64,000 bases of DNA, from the NCBI GenBank assembly GCA_964409775.1, contig CAYPEI010000008.1:1-64000 (forward strand). The letters run 5' to 3'. Below are positions 25,029 through 34,096 of this stretch, piece by piece. The position numbers were made by a program, and so were the translations under genes. The first letter of the stretch is position 1, and each line of letters starts with the position of its first letter. The notes under the pieces were generated by a model that had not been told where the DNA came from, did no database searches, and saw only the letters and a list, made by a program, of their open reading frames with translations. Source of the stretch: JAHBXL01 sp964409775. Lineage in GTDB: Bacteria > Planctomycetota > Phycisphaerae > Phycisphaerales > UBA1924.

Positions 25029-26252
25029 TCACGCGGGCAGGTTCACGGGCATCACGACGTACAGGAAGTCACCCGCCTCCGAGCGGATCAGCCCCGGCTT
25101 GTTCGGGGCCTTCAACTCGACAATCACCTGCGGGTCACTGACGACCTTCAGCACATCGACGAGGAAGGTCGGGTTGAAACTGATCTCTATGTCCGTGCCC
25201 TCGTATCCGGCCAGGTCGACGGCGATTTCCGACTCGCCCATCTCCGGCGCCCGGCTGGAGAGTTTCAGGCGCTTGTCCCCGCCCGAGAAACTCATCCGCA
25301 CGCCGCGGGACTCCTCGTTGGTGAGCACCGTCGCCTTGCGCACCGCGCTGGTGAGTTCCTCCCGTCCCGCGGTGATCTTCTTGTCGTTCTCGCGCGGGAT
25401 GACATCCTCGTAGGGCGGGAAGGTGCCCTCGACGAGCGTGCTGCTGAGGATCGCCCGCGGATGGCCGCCCGCTCCTCCCTTGCCCTTCTTGCCTTCTTCC
25501 GGCTCGGTTCCACCGAAGGCGAAGAACACGCGGGATTCGCCGATCGCCATCCGCACCGGCTCCTCGCCGTCGCGGACCAGTTTCTGCGCGGTCATCAGCG
25601 CCTTCGTGGGGATGATGCAGGTGATGTTCTCGCCCTTGCCGCCCGCCGCGCCGGGGATGGTGGCCCGGCAGAGCGCCAGCCTGCGGCCGTCGGTCGCGAC
25701 CATCTCCAGTTTCTTGCCGTCGCGCTTCAGCAGCACGCCGTTGATCGCGTAGCGGCTGGTCTCGCGCGCGGTCGCAAACACGGTGCGGGCGATGATGTCG
25801 GCCAACTGCCCGGAGGGCTGCGCGAAGACGGTCCTGGCGGCATCGGGGCCCGAGCCGGAAATCGCGGCGTTGAAATCAGGGAGGGGCGGGAAGTCCGCCG
25901 CGGGGAAGCAGAACACGCGGAAGTGCGCGTTCGCTCCGCGGATGTGGCACTGGTCGCCCTCGATCTCCAGCGTCAGTGTCGGTTCACCGTCTTCGGCCTG
26001 CACGATCTGGCGGAGTTTGTCCGCGGGGATCGCGCCGCTGCCGGCCTGCTGAACATCCACGTGCGTGACGCTCAGTTGCAGGCTCGTCTCGTTGTCCGTG
26101 CCGGCGAGGGTGAGTTCGCCGCCGCCCTTGCCCTCCTTGGTGGCGGTCAGTTTCACGCACGAGAGCGCGGGCATCGGCGTCCGGGTGGGGACGACGGACG
26201 CGACCATGTTCAAAGCGTCGAGCAGGGCAGCGCGATCACAGATGACCTTCAT
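25029..26252 (-). CDS. dnaN: DNA polymerase III beta subunit (sliding clamp)
   Basis: The ring-shaped processivity clamp of the replicative polymerase. Visible family features are the opening MKVICDRAALLDALNMVASV, SYAINGVLLK-type segment SRYAINGVLLKRDGKKLEMV with ATDGRRLAL, FPPYEDVIP and the C-terminal YVVMPVNL (family YLVMPMRL). Length is 407 aa, longer than the usual 366-380, partly from a Gly/Lys-rich insertion (EPEEGKKGKGGAGG) and Gly-rich loops. ATG 26252 has GGAGG about 11 nt upstream; the longer frame above it lacks coding features. It precedes dnaA by 251 nt, the reverse of the common dnaA-dnaN order. Confidence 0.96.
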   Translation of the reverse strand: MKVICDRAALLDALNMVASVVPTRTPMPALSCVKLTATKEGKGGGELTLAGTDNETSLQLSVTHVDVQQAGSGAIPADKLRQIVQAEDGEPTLTLEIEGDQCHIRGANAHFRVFCFPAADFPPLPDFNAAISGSGPDAARTVFAQPSGQLADIIARTVFATARETSRYAINGVLLKRDGKKLEMVATDGRRLALCRATIPGAAGGKGENITCIIPTKALMTAQKLVRDGEEPVRMAIGESRVFFAFGGTEPEEGKKGKGGAGGHPRAILSSTLVEGTFPPYEDVIPRENDKKITAGREELTSAVRKATVLTNEESRGVRMSFSGGDKRLKLSSRAPEMGESEIAVDLAGYEGTDIEISFNPTFLVDVLKVVSDPQVIVELKAPNKPGLIRSEAGDFLYVVMPVNLPA

Positions 26253-26375
26253 GGGAACCGTACCTCCGGGTAGGAGCAGAGTGTAGTGCGATCGGGAGGG
26301 GGAGGGGGCCAGAGGCTCGCGAAACGCCGGAAAACGAGCGTTGCACGGCGCGCCCCGCACGGCCGGGAATTAAGC

Positions 26376-26412
26376 GGGGCCGGCTCCCGCGAAGAATCGC
26401 GAGGCCGGCCCC
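26376..26412 (-). terminator. Strong hairpin between the PDZ gene and dnaN (probable terminator)
   Basis: GGGGCCGGC (26376-26384) pairs perfectly with GCCGGCCCC (26404-26412), and an inner CGCGA/TCGCG stem closes an AGAA loop (26388-26401). It lies 35 nt after the stop of the minus-strand PDZ gene and is followed, in that direction, by GCTTAATT. The T-tract is short, so this is a likely but not classical intrinsic terminator. It would separate the sigma/anti-sigma/PDZ unit from dnaN. Confidence 0.6.
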
Positions 26413-26446
26413 TGTGGCGTGGTTCCGTCCGTGTCTGTTTGGGTGT

Positions 26447-27775
26447 TCAGGCCGCGGGATTTCGCCAGACCCAAAGCCCGGTGGCCGGCGCAAGGGCGTC
26501 GGGCACAGGCGGGGCGCCGGCTCCGCCGCCGCCCTCCTTCTTCACCCCCCGGTCTTCCAGCAGTTTCTGGAGCAGTTCCTCCAATCGGCGCATCCGGTCT
26601 TCCATGCCCTTGGCCTGGTTCGACTTATCGAACAACTGGTCCTGGAGTTGACGGGCGCGGTCGAGTTGCGCCTCCGCGCGGACCTGGGCCTCGGCCAGCG
26701 CCTGCTGCAACTGCTGAGAGTTCATTCCGGGCGCGCTGAAGTACACCGCGTTCGGGTTGTTCGGGTCGGGTGCGATGCCGACGAACGCGCCCGAGGACGG
26801 TCCCATCCGGGCACGCAACTTCTTCGCCTCGGCCATGGCCAGCGAATCCTGATCGGCGACCATCGCCATCTTCTTGGCCTTGCTCTCGTCGAAACGGGCC
26901 CGGTCGTACTTCTCGAGTTTGACCATCGCGTCGCGCTCCTTGCCACGATGGATGATGGTGAACTTCACCTCGTCTCCGGGGTTCAACTCCCGGAGCGCCT
27001 TGCGGATGGCTTCCTGTGAGGCGGGCTTCTTGCCGTTCACGGACACAATGATGTCGTACGGCTCGAGGCCCGCGGCGTCCGCGGGCAGGCCCTCGTACAC
27101 GACGCCGACGAGCGTGCTTGCGCCGGGTTCGAGGCCGAAGTGTCCGAGCAGAGAAGTGTCGGGCTCGAGCATGGTCACGCCGAGCATTACCTTGGGCGGC
27201 TCGGCCTCGACGAACAGGTCCTGATCGGGCCCGGGGATTGTGCCGCTGGGCGCGAGCATGTTCTGTCCGATCACGATTCGGGAGGGGGTCGTCGCGCCGG
27301 AGAATGGATCGATCGTCGTGGCGATCCGCAGTTCATGCGGTCGCGAGACCGCGTGCTCGAAGATGGTGTTCCCCTGCTCGTCCTTGAAGAGAACAGTGTT
27401 TCCCTCGCGGACAACCCGGTCCTTGGGGATGTCCTGACCATCCGCACGTGCGGAGACGACCTCGTCGTTCTCGAGCCGAAGTTCGAACTCGCGTCCGTTC
27501 TCACGGCTCTTGAAGACGTAACTCGAAGGGCCGGAGCCGAGCGTGACAATCCGGTGCGCGAGCGCCGAGGGCGGCGGCGGAGCCACGGGGGCCGTCGCCG
27601 CCGCGGGAGCGACGGGAGGAACCGGCGGCGCAGCCGCCGCGCGTGTCTGCTGGCCCTGTGCGAACACATTCCCCGCCCCACTCACTCCGCACACCAGGCC
27701 CGCGATCGTCGCGAGGCCGACAAGCAGCCGGCGGGTGCCGGCGGTTCGCGGCGAGTTCTCAAGATGCAGTGTCAT
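26447..27775 (-). CDS. Exported PDZ-domain protein
   Basis: A 442-aa protein with a signal peptide (hydrophobic about 16-36, ending NVFAQ), an Ala/Pro linker, a beta-rich domain (about 75-190, with SSYVFKSRENGREFELRLEN) and a PDZ domain (about 195-285) containing LVGVVYEGLPADAAGLEPYD and IIVSVNGKKPASQEAI. A coiled-coil-prone region (about 370-415, QQALAEAQVRAEAQLDRARQ onward) follows. No protease catalytic triad is seen, so it probably binds peptides or serves as an envelope sensor rather than a DegP enzyme. ATG 27775 has AAGGAG upstream. It lies 126 nt after the anti-sigma gene in the same direction. Confidence 0.85.
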   Translation of the reverse strand: MTLHLENSPRTAGTRRLLVGLATIAGLVCGVSGAGNVFAQGQQTRAAAAPPVPPVAPAAATAPVAPPPPSALAHRIVTLGSGPSSYVFKSRENGREFELRLENDEVVSARADGQDIPKDRVVREGNTVLFKDEQGNTIFEHAVSRPHELRIATTIDPFSGATTPSRIVIGQNMLAPSGTIPGPDQDLFVEAEPPKVMLGVTMLEPDTSLLGHFGLEPGASTLVGVVYEGLPADAAGLEPYDIIVSVNGKKPASQEAIRKALRELNPGDEVKFTIIHRGKERDAMVKLEKYDRARFDESKAKKMAMVADQDSLAMAEAKKLRARMGPSSGAFVGIAPDPNNPNAVYFSAPGMNSQQLQQALAEAQVRAEAQLDRARQLQDQLFDKSNQAKGMEDRMRRLEELLQKLLEDRGVKKEGGGGAGAPPVPDALAPATGLWVWRNPAA

Positions 27776-27901
27776 GGATTCAACTCCTTCTTGGCGATGC
27801 GTCAAGGGATCGCAACCCGGACCACCCGATTGCCAGTGTCTGACCAAGCCCATCCCCGTATCCACCCGGACGCGCGACAGGCGGTTGTCCGTCAGTGCGG
27901 C

Positions 27902-28546
27902 CTACTCCGGCGCTCCCGGAATGGCCGGGACCGCCTGTCGCACCGGCACCGCCCGGCCCGCCTCATCAGTCGCAAACTTCAACAGGTCCGAGACCTTGGC
28001 GCGCTCGACGAACTGCCGGACATAGACCACCTCAAAGCCCTCGCCCTTCCTGAGCGGACGCGACTCGATCAGCACTCGCTGCGGCACCTCGCCAAGCACC
28101 AGGCCCGTCTTTTCGCCGCTGTCGACATACCCCTTCACATAGTCGTCAGGCGTCCACTTGGTCAGGTCGACGCCCGCGACATTCCCCTGGAGGGTGCCGG
28201 GCGCGTGCGGACGCAGGCCGCCGAAGAACGCGACCGCCATGCACGCCGCGACTCCCCATCCGGCCCACATCGACAGCCGCGCGTGCGAGCCGGAGGCGCT
28301 CGCCCCGCCCACACGCACCGGGAGAAAGACCGAGTCGGCGGACTCGATGGCCATCCCGACGGCAACGCACATCGCGGCATGGTCGCGCTGGGCCTGCGCC
28401 AACTCGCGCCACGCCCATGGGTGACGCTCCGCCAGGTCGTTGAACGCCGCCCAGTCTTCGCTCCGCGCCTCCGCATCGGCGATCCGACTCACGAGCACAT
28501 CCACGCGGTCGCGTGTGGCGATGTCGAGATTCTCAGGCGCGTTCAT
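27902..28546 (-). CDS. Putative anti-sigma factor (single-pass membrane protein)
   Basis: A 214-aa protein directly behind an ECF sigma gene. The first 90 residues are helical and cytoplasmic in character (VLVSRIADAEARSEDWAAFN), followed by one membrane segment (about 92-112, MWAGWGVAACMAVAFFGGL) and an external beta-rich domain of about 100 residues. This is the usual layout of a transmembrane anti-sigma factor, although a zinc HxxxCxxC motif is missing. ATG 28546 has AAGGAGA upstream. The sigma stop is 51 nt away. The assignment rests mainly on position and topology. Confidence 0.72.
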   Translation of the reverse strand: MNAPENLDIATRDRVDVLVSRIADAEARSEDWAAFNDLAERHPWAWRELAQAQRDHAAMCVAVGMAIESADSVFLPVRVGGASASGSHARLSMWAGWGVAACMAVAFFGGLRPHAPGTLQGNVAGVDLTKWTPDDYVKGYVDSGEKTGLVLGEVPQRVLIESRPLRKGEGFEVVYVRQFVERAKVSDLLKFATDEAGRAVPVRQAVPAIPGAPE

Positions 28547-28597
28547 GGCAGTGTCTCCTTGCTTGCTCCCGGGCCTTCCCGTCGACCCGGGAAGCCC

Positions 28598-29200
28598 TCA
28601 GGCCCCCGTCAGCGAGGCCATCCCGACTCCCGCGGCCTCGGCTCGCTCGCGCAGCATGCGGCGCGCCCGGGCGATACGTGTCTCGATCGTCGTGTCGGGC
28701 AGGCCCATGGCCTCCCCGATCTCCTTGTAACTCATCCCCTGCACACACTTGAGCAGCAGGGGCTCGCGATATCCGTCCGGAAGTTCTCTGGCGAGTTCCA
28801 TCAGCCGTCTGCCCTCTTCGATCAAGGGAGTCGCCGCGGCGTCGTCGCGCTGCTGCTCCCCGTCTCCCGCCCACGATCCGGCCCATCCGACCAACCGCAC
28901 CCAACCAGCCTTGCGCACTCGGGTGCGTCGGCCCCGGGTCTTGGCGACGCTGAGCGCGATCGCCCGCAGCCAGGGCTTCAGGGCCTGTTCTCCACCCCGG
29001 AGCGAGTGCACCTTGGACACGAACAGTGTCGCGACATCCTGCAGGAGGTCGTCGACCTCGGCTTCGCGCGGCATGTGGGCCAACAGGATCGCGGCGACCC
29101 AGCGCCGGTGCCGCGACCACAGAATGCGCAGCGCCTCCTGATCGCCATCGACCGCACGCGCTACCAAGGCCTCGGCGCTGGAGAAGTCGTCGTGTCCCAA
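28598..29200 (-). CDS. ECF-type RNA polymerase sigma factor
   Basis: About 200 residues with region 2 (ALVARAVDGDQEALRILWSR, then EAEVDDLLQDVATLFVSKVH) and region 4 (ELPDGYREPLLLKCVQGMSY, then KEIGEAMGLPDTTIETRIAR). The linker is longer than usual and contains RRTRVRKAGW and WAGSWAGDGEQQ. The start is taken as TTG 29200, which gives the short N-terminus typical of ECF factors and has GCGGAG about 10 nt upstream; a GTG at 29377 would add 59 residues with no family match and overlap the tatC promoter area. It heads the sigma/anti-sigma/PDZ unit and is divergent from tatC. Confidence 0.88.
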   Translation of the reverse strand: MGHDDFSSAEALVARAVDGDQEALRILWSRHRRWVAAILLAHMPREAEVDDLLQDVATLFVSKVHSLRGGEQALKPWLRAIALSVAKTRGRRTRVRKAGWVRLVGWAGSWAGDGEQQRDDAAATPLIEEGRRLMELARELPDGYREPLLLKCVQGMSYKEIGEAMGLPDTTIETRIARARRMLRERAEAAGVGMASLTGA

Positions 29201-29424
29201 GCCACAGTGCTCCGCTGTACATAGAGGATGCGCAGCCAGGAAGTTCCCGTCATCTATGCAAAGTCCGGGAACCCGCAGGCTCGGCGATGCCCGCGACCCG
29301 ACAAGGGCCCAAATGGTCGGATTATGTTCCCCAGTCAGCAAGACACTGGCGTGCGCGGGGTGATCGGGCGTGGCCAAACCACCCGGGTCGGTGGCCGCGG
29401 GTGCGACGTGTACCCTTCGCCGAC

Positions 29425-30441
29425 ATGCCCAGAGCCGAGCTCGGCGACAAGATCATGCCCTTTGGCGACCACCTGGAAGAACTCCGGAGCCGCCTTATCT
29501 ACGCGATCCTCGGCGTCCTGCCGATCCTCGTCGTCGCGCTCATCGTCGGCAAGAGCGTTCTGAACTTCCTCCTGCATCCGATCGCCGCGGCCCTGGAGAA
29601 GGGCGGCCTGCCGCCGGCGCTTCAGGTGACCGGTCCGTTCGAGATGTTCACGGCGTACATGCAGGTCTCGCTGGTGCTCACGATCCTGGTCGGTGCGCCG
29701 TGGATCGTGTACCAGTTCTGGAGGTTCGTCGCGCCCGGGCTCTACGCACACGAGCGGCGCTTTGCCTATCTGCTCGCCCCGCTGAGCGCCACCCTGACAA
29801 TCCTGTCGGGCCTGTTCCTGTATTACGTGATGCTGCCGACGATCCTGACGTTCTTCATCGCGTTCAACTCGTCGCTGCCCACGGTCGCCGTCAAGGCCGC
29901 GCCGCTGCCCGAGGGCGTTGCGCTCACGACCGCGACCGTGCTCGACGCCGATCCGGCGGATCCGCCGATCGGCGCGCTGTGGTACAACCGGACGGTGAAC
30001 CAACTGCGCATCTGCATCACCGACTCGACCGGCGCCAGGATCATCAACGGCACGGCGATGGTCGGGGCGGCGCTGGTTTCCCAGCAATACCGCGTGGCCG
30101 ACTGCGTCGGCATGGTCCTCGCCTTCGCATTGGCGCTGGCGATCGCCTTCCAGATGCCCGTCGTCGTGCTGCTCCTGGGCTGGGCCGGATTGGTCGATCC
30201 GCCCATGCTCACGCGGTATCGGCGGCATGCCATCATGATCTGTGCCGTGCTTGGCGCCGTGCTGACGCCGGCGGATGTGCTCTCGATGATCCTGCTGGCG
30301 GTGCCGCTGTATTTCCTGTACGAACTCGGCGTCATTCTGCTCCGCGTGCTCCCGGCATCCCGCGTCGCCGGAGCGGACGCCCGGCGCGGCGAGCACGACA
30401 CCGGCCGCGATGACCCGTTCGCAAGGCCCGACGATCAATGA
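29425..30441 (+). CDS. tatC: Sec-independent protein translocase subunit TatC
   Basis: TatC is the multi-spanning receptor of the twin-arginine pathway that recognises signal peptides of folded proteins. The N-terminal MPFGDHLEELRSRLIYAILG, FEMFTAYMQVSLVLTILVGAP with WIVYQFWRFVAPGLYAHERR, and the later transmembrane helices are all present. At 338 aa it is long: a periplasmic loop carries an extra segment of about 70 residues (after FIAFNSS, containing PADPPIGALWYNRTVNQLRI). ATG 29425 has TACCCT ending 8 nt upstream and no Shine-Dalgarno. The stop overlaps the tadA start (ATGA), so the two are coupled. TatA is not in the window. Confidence 0.94.
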   Translation: MPRAELGDKIMPFGDHLEELRSRLIYAILGVLPILVVALIVGKSVLNFLLHPIAAALEKGGLPPALQVTGPFEMFTAYMQVSLVLTILVGAPWIVYQFWRFVAPGLYAHERRFAYLLAPLSATLTILSGLFLYYVMLPTILTFFIAFNSSLPTVAVKAAPLPEGVALTTATVLDADPADPPIGALWYNRTVNQLRICITDSTGARIINGTAMVGAALVSQQYRVADCVGMVLAFALALAIAFQMPVVVLLLGWAGLVDPPMLTRYRRHAIMICAVLGAVLTPADVLSMILLAVPLYFLYELGVILLRVLPASRVAGADARRGEHDTGRDDPFARPDDQ

Positions 30442-30926
30442 CCACCCTCCCGGCCGACCTCGAGATGATGTCCCGCGCGCTCGGCCTTGCCCGGGCCGCG
30501 GCGGTCGCCGGCGAGGTCCCCGTGGGCGCGATTGTCTACGAGACCGACTCGGGGCGAATTCTCGGTGAGGCCCACAATCGCCGGCATCTTGACAAGGATC
30601 CCACTGCGCACGCCGAACTCCTGGCCATCCGTCAGGCCGCCCTCGCGGTCGGCGACTGGCGGCTCAACCACTGCACGCTCGTCGTCACCCTCGAGCCGTG
30701 CGCCATGTGCGCCGGACTGATCGTCAACGCCCGGCTCGGGCGCGTCGTGTATGGATGCCCGGATCCCAAGGCCGGCGCCTGCGGCACGCTCATGCGACTG
30801 ACCGAGGACGCCAGACTGAACCATCGCGTCACGCCGATCGCGGGGGTCATGGAGGCCCAGTGCGCGGCAGTGCTGCAGGAGTTCTTCCGCGCACGCCGCG
30901 GCAAGGCCGACGACGCCACAGCCTGA
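30438..30926 (+). CDS. tadA: tRNA-specific adenosine deaminase TadA
   Basis: TadA converts A34 to inosine in tRNA-Arg(ACG). The zinc site is intact: HAE (58-60) and EPCAMC (Cys88, Cys91), followed by GRVVYGCPDPKAGACGTL, the substrate loop typical of the family. Length (162 aa) is normal. The ATG overlaps the tatC stop by 4 nt. A guanine or cytosine deaminase relative is less likely, because the PKAGA segment is a TadA mark. Confidence 0.93.
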   Translation: MTTLPADLEMMSRALGLARAAAVAGEVPVGAIVYETDSGRILGEAHNRRHLDKDPTAHAELLAIRQAALAVGDWRLNHCTLVVTLEPCAMCAGLIVNARLGRVVYGCPDPKAGACGTLMRLTEDARLNHRVTPIAGVMEAQCAAVLQEFFRARRGKADDATA

Positions 30927-30979
30927 TCCGGGAAACGGGCGCCGTTCGGGCAACCCGGACTCACATTGAAAGGTAGTTC

Positions 30980-31009
30980 TTGAGCCGGACGGGTCACTGC
31001 CGATAGGCT
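30980..31009 (+). promoter_or_regulatory. Candidate promoter of the transglutaminase gene
   Basis: TTGAGC (30980-30985) and TAGGCT (31004-31009) are spaced 18 nt apart. The hexamers match consensus at 4 and 4 positions. The -10 ends 10 nt before the ATG at 31020, so the transcript would have almost no leader. Confidence 0.45.
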
Positions 31010-31019
31010 GGATCGACGC

Positions 31020-33101
31020 ATGCGCGACCGCTTCCTCATTGCGACGTTCATCGGGCTGGCCTTTGTGCCCGTGGCGCTCGCCCAGACACAGGCGCCCGCC
31101 GTCAAGCCCGCACCTGCAACGGCGCCGGGAAAGGCATCGCCACCCAAGGTCCCGGGCGAAGCAAAGACGTTTGAGGATGCGCTCATCGCCGAGGTGGCGG
31201 GAGTTGTCGCGGCGCTCCCGGACGCGAAGGACCTGACCCCCAGCGCTAGGGCGCTCGACCGGCTCTTCGATCTTGCGATTGGGCACGCGGACCTGGACAA
31301 GCGCGTGGACGCGCTGGTCGAAGCCGGATCATGGCGACGGGCCGTGAATCAACTTGCCGGCCTCAAGCCCGACCTTCGTGCCAAGGTCATGCCCACGTTG
31401 TTGGCCAATCCTGCACTGGCGAAGCGGCTTGCGCTCACGGTCGTTCCCGCCGACAAGCCGGAGGATGTGTACGGCGTTCTCGCGAGGCTGATCGAGTCGA
31501 ACCCCCGTTCAGTCGCCGACGATGCCCGACTGACGAATCTTGTCGCGGCGGTGTGCGTGGTGTTTGATCGTGAGCGATTCCCGCCGCGGCGGCCCGATGG
31601 GCTGTCGCCCGAGCAGGTGCGCCAGATGGAAAGGGACCGCCAGGGCAGCCGCGGAGGAGCACGGACGGTTGCCCCGCCGCGAACGGCGCAACTCCCGCCC
31701 GCAAAGGCCCTCGACCCTACGGACGTGTTTGACTTCTTCGCCCGCAACTCCGGCAAGATGCTGTTTCCGCCTTTGACCACGCCGCCGGAACTGCTGATCT
31801 ACACCGTCGACAGCCGCGCGACGATCGATGACCTGCGATGGGCGCAGTACCGCTACCTCAACAACCGGAACATCGGCAACGTCTACGGCACGATCACCTA
31901 CGACACCGCGAACTTCAAGTACGGTCGCGAGAAGAAGATCTGGCAGGCCGATGGCGGCTACACGCTGGAGAACATCAAGAAGGTCGGCGGGGTATGCGAG
32001 GAGCAGGCCTACTTCGCCGCGCACTGCGGAAAGGCCATCGGCGTGCCGACGGTCGAAGTGACCGTGACCGGCCCGGATGTTTCGCACGCCTATGTCGGTT
32101 ATCTCGCGCGTCGCGGCGAGACGACCCTGTGGGACTTCCGCGAGGGCCGCTACGACGAGTTCGAGGACATCCGCGGGAACGTGGTCGACCCGCAGAGCGG
32201 GGCCATCGTCTCGAGTTCGCAAGTCGGGCTGTCGGCGGGGCTGCTGCGCACCGCGCCGGCAGACCTCGCCGCATCGATCGTGCTGGTGGATGCGGCAGAG
32301 CGGGTCGGGCGCATTCGCGGCGTCTTCAAGGACCCGCAGCGCGAGGGCAAGCAGGAGTCCCGGCCGGACGAAAGGTCCCGGGAGTCCGCGGCGCCACCGG
32401 CGTACCCCCCGAAATCCGACGCGACATGGCCCGCTCCGACGGTCTCCAGCGCCCGTGCTGCCGACGCAGCGACGCACGCCATGCTGCTCAAGGCCGCGGT
32501 CGAGGCCGCGCCGGGCTACGCCCCCGCGTGGCTCGCGGCGGCGCGGCTCGCGGAGTCAGGCGAGATGAGCGCGGCCCAGAAGAACGACTGGTGCCGCGCC
32601 GTGACGAAACTTTGTGCGCGAGACTTCCCGGACTTTGCCGTAGAGATCGTCACCCCCCTGATCCGCACCTCCGGCGACGCCCAGGCACAGTCCGACCTCT
32701 GGGACTGGTGTGCGAGGCAGTTTGTGAACCGGCCCGACCTCGTCGCCCGATCGCGATTCAACCAGGCGCAGGCCTGGGCCGGCGCGCGCCAACTCGGCAA
32801 AGCCTGGACAATCCTGAAGGACATCGCCGTGCGCTACCCGGACGACGGAACAGTCGTGGTCGATGCGCTGGCCGCCGTCGAGCGGCTGCTGGCCGACGAG
32901 GGCAAGCCGGCGACCGCGGCGATCCCGGTGTACGAGGACGCGTTCCGCCGCATCAGCAAGCCCGGTCAACTCTCACCCGAGTTTGAGCGCCAGAGCAACT
33001 TCTACCGCGTCGGCTCGCGCCTGGCGGATCTCTACGACGCCGCGGGCGACAAGGCCAAGGCGAAGATGACACGCAACCGCATCGGGCAGGACGAGGAGTA
33101 G
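31020..33101 (+). CDS. Exported protein with a transglutaminase-like domain
   Basis: A 693-aa protein with a signal peptide (MRDRFLIATFIGLAFVPVALAQ), a helical N-terminal third, and a transglutaminase/peptidase-like core. The catalytic triad is visible: Cys326 in GGVCEEQAYFAAHCGKAIGV, His356 in VSHAYVGYL and Asp372 in LWDFREGRYDE. The C-terminal part is helical and TPR-like (repeated A-x-W segments such as RFNQAQAWAGARQLGKAWTI). It could crosslink or cleave peptides in the envelope; the substrate is unknown. No Shine-Dalgarno precedes the ATG. Confidence 0.87.
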   Translation: MRDRFLIATFIGLAFVPVALAQTQAPAVKPAPATAPGKASPPKVPGEAKTFEDALIAEVAGVVAALPDAKDLTPSARALDRLFDLAIGHADLDKRVDALVEAGSWRRAVNQLAGLKPDLRAKVMPTLLANPALAKRLALTVVPADKPEDVYGVLARLIESNPRSVADDARLTNLVAAVCVVFDRERFPPRRPDGLSPEQVRQMERDRQGSRGGARTVAPPRTAQLPPAKALDPTDVFDFFARNSGKMLFPPLTTPPELLIYTVDSRATIDDLRWAQYRYLNNRNIGNVYGTITYDTANFKYGREKKIWQADGGYTLENIKKVGGVCEEQAYFAAHCGKAIGVPTVEVTVTGPDVSHAYVGYLARRGETTLWDFREGRYDEFEDIRGNVVDPQSGAIVSSSQVGLSAGLLRTAPADLAASIVLVDAAERVGRIRGVFKDPQREGKQESRPDERSRESAAPPAYPPKSDATWPAPTVSSARAADAATHAMLLKAAVEAAPGYAPAWLAAARLAESGEMSAAQKNDWCRAVTKLCARDFPDFAVEIVTPLIRTSGDAQAQSDLWDWCARQFVNRPDLVARSRFNQAQAWAGARQLGKAWTILKDIAVRYPDDGTVVVDALAAVERLLADEGKPATAAIPVYEDAFRRISKPGQLSPEFERQSNFYRVGSRLADLYDAAGDKAKAKMTRNRIGQDEE

Positions 33102-33146
33102 GCAAGCCGGCGGACCCCCGAACCGCCCTTCCTACACTCGCGCCCT

Positions 33147-34034
33147 ATGCGCATCCTGCTCACCAACGACGACGGTCTCCGTGCCCCGGGCATCCAGGCG
33201 ATGTACGAGGCGCTGGTCGATGCCCACGGCGAGTTTGCCCAGAGCGGCGGGCCGCTGGGCGAGGTAACCGCCATCGCGCCGCTCACGGTGCAGTCGGCCA
33301 CCAGCCACGGCGTGACGTTTCACGACCCGCTGATGGTTCGTGAGGACCGCCTCGGCTGGGGTGGCGTCGAGACGATGACCGGTGTCGCGGTCGATGGCCG
33401 GCCAGCCGACTGCGTGAAACTCGCGATCGCCGCGATCTGGCCGGAGAAGTTCGGCGCGGGCTCGAGGCCCGATCTGCTCATCTCCGGGATGAACGCGGGG
33501 GCGAACGTGGGCATCAACGTGATCTACTCGGGAACTGTGGCCGCGGCGATCGAGGGGGCGTTCCTGGGCATCCCGTCGATCGCGGTGAGTCTGCACATCG
33601 GGTCGGGGGGGATGAGCAGGACGGACTTCCGCGCCGGCGCGCGGCATGCGCGGCGGGCGATCGAGCAGGTGCTGAAGAACTGCCCGAAGGGCCCCACAAG
33701 CGATCGATGGGGCCTGCCCGAACAGCATTCGTGCGTGTCGATCAACGTGCCGGTGACCGCGCTCGACTCTCCGGAAGCCGAGCCGAAGTACCGCTTCCCC
33801 GTGCGGGTGTGCCCGATGAACACGCACGGGCTGAACGACAAGTACGAGAAGCGGGTGTCGCCCGGCGGCGATGTGTACTACTGGGCCTCGGGGCACGGGC
33901 TCGACTTCCGCACGACCAACGAGGGGAGCGATGTCGAGCAGATCTTCCGCAAGGTGACGACGGTGACGCCGCTGCGGTATGACCTGACCAAGAAGAGCGT
34001 GATGGCGATGTGGAAGCAGCGCGTGGAGGGGTAA
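33147..34034 (+). CDS. surE: 5'/3'-nucleotidase SurE
   Basis: A metal-dependent nucleoside monophosphate phosphatase of the SurE family, linked to stationary-phase survival. The N-terminal MRILLTNDDG carries the metal-binding Asp8-Asp9 and GLRAPGI follows. DLLISGMNAGANVGINVIYSGTVAAAIEG is the characteristic active-site region (Asn and Ser ligands). Length (295 aa) is slightly above the 250-aa norm because of an extended loop after residue 150 (GSGGMSRTDFRAGARHARRA). No Shine-Dalgarno; TACACT (33133-33138) ends 8 nt before the ATG. Confidence 0.95.
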   Translation: MRILLTNDDGLRAPGIQAMYEALVDAHGEFAQSGGPLGEVTAIAPLTVQSATSHGVTFHDPLMVREDRLGWGGVETMTGVAVDGRPADCVKLAIAAIWPEKFGAGSRPDLLISGMNAGANVGINVIYSGTVAAAIEGAFLGIPSIAVSLHIGSGGMSRTDFRAGARHARRAIEQVLKNCPKGPTSDRWGLPEQHSCVSINVPVTALDSPEAEPKYRFPVRVCPMNTHGLNDKYEKRVSPGGDVYYWASGHGLDFRTTNEGSDVEQIFRKVTTVTPLRYDLTKKSVMAMWKQRVEG

Positions 34035-34096
34035 GCGCTCACTTTGTGGTGACACGGCAGTCGGTGTATAGTTTCCAGTTCAGTGGTCAGGGCCAA

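Noticed and set aside
27140..29224. A 694-codon plus-strand open frame
   Set aside because: It is antisense to the PDZ, anti-sigma and sigma genes and shows no domain or start signals.
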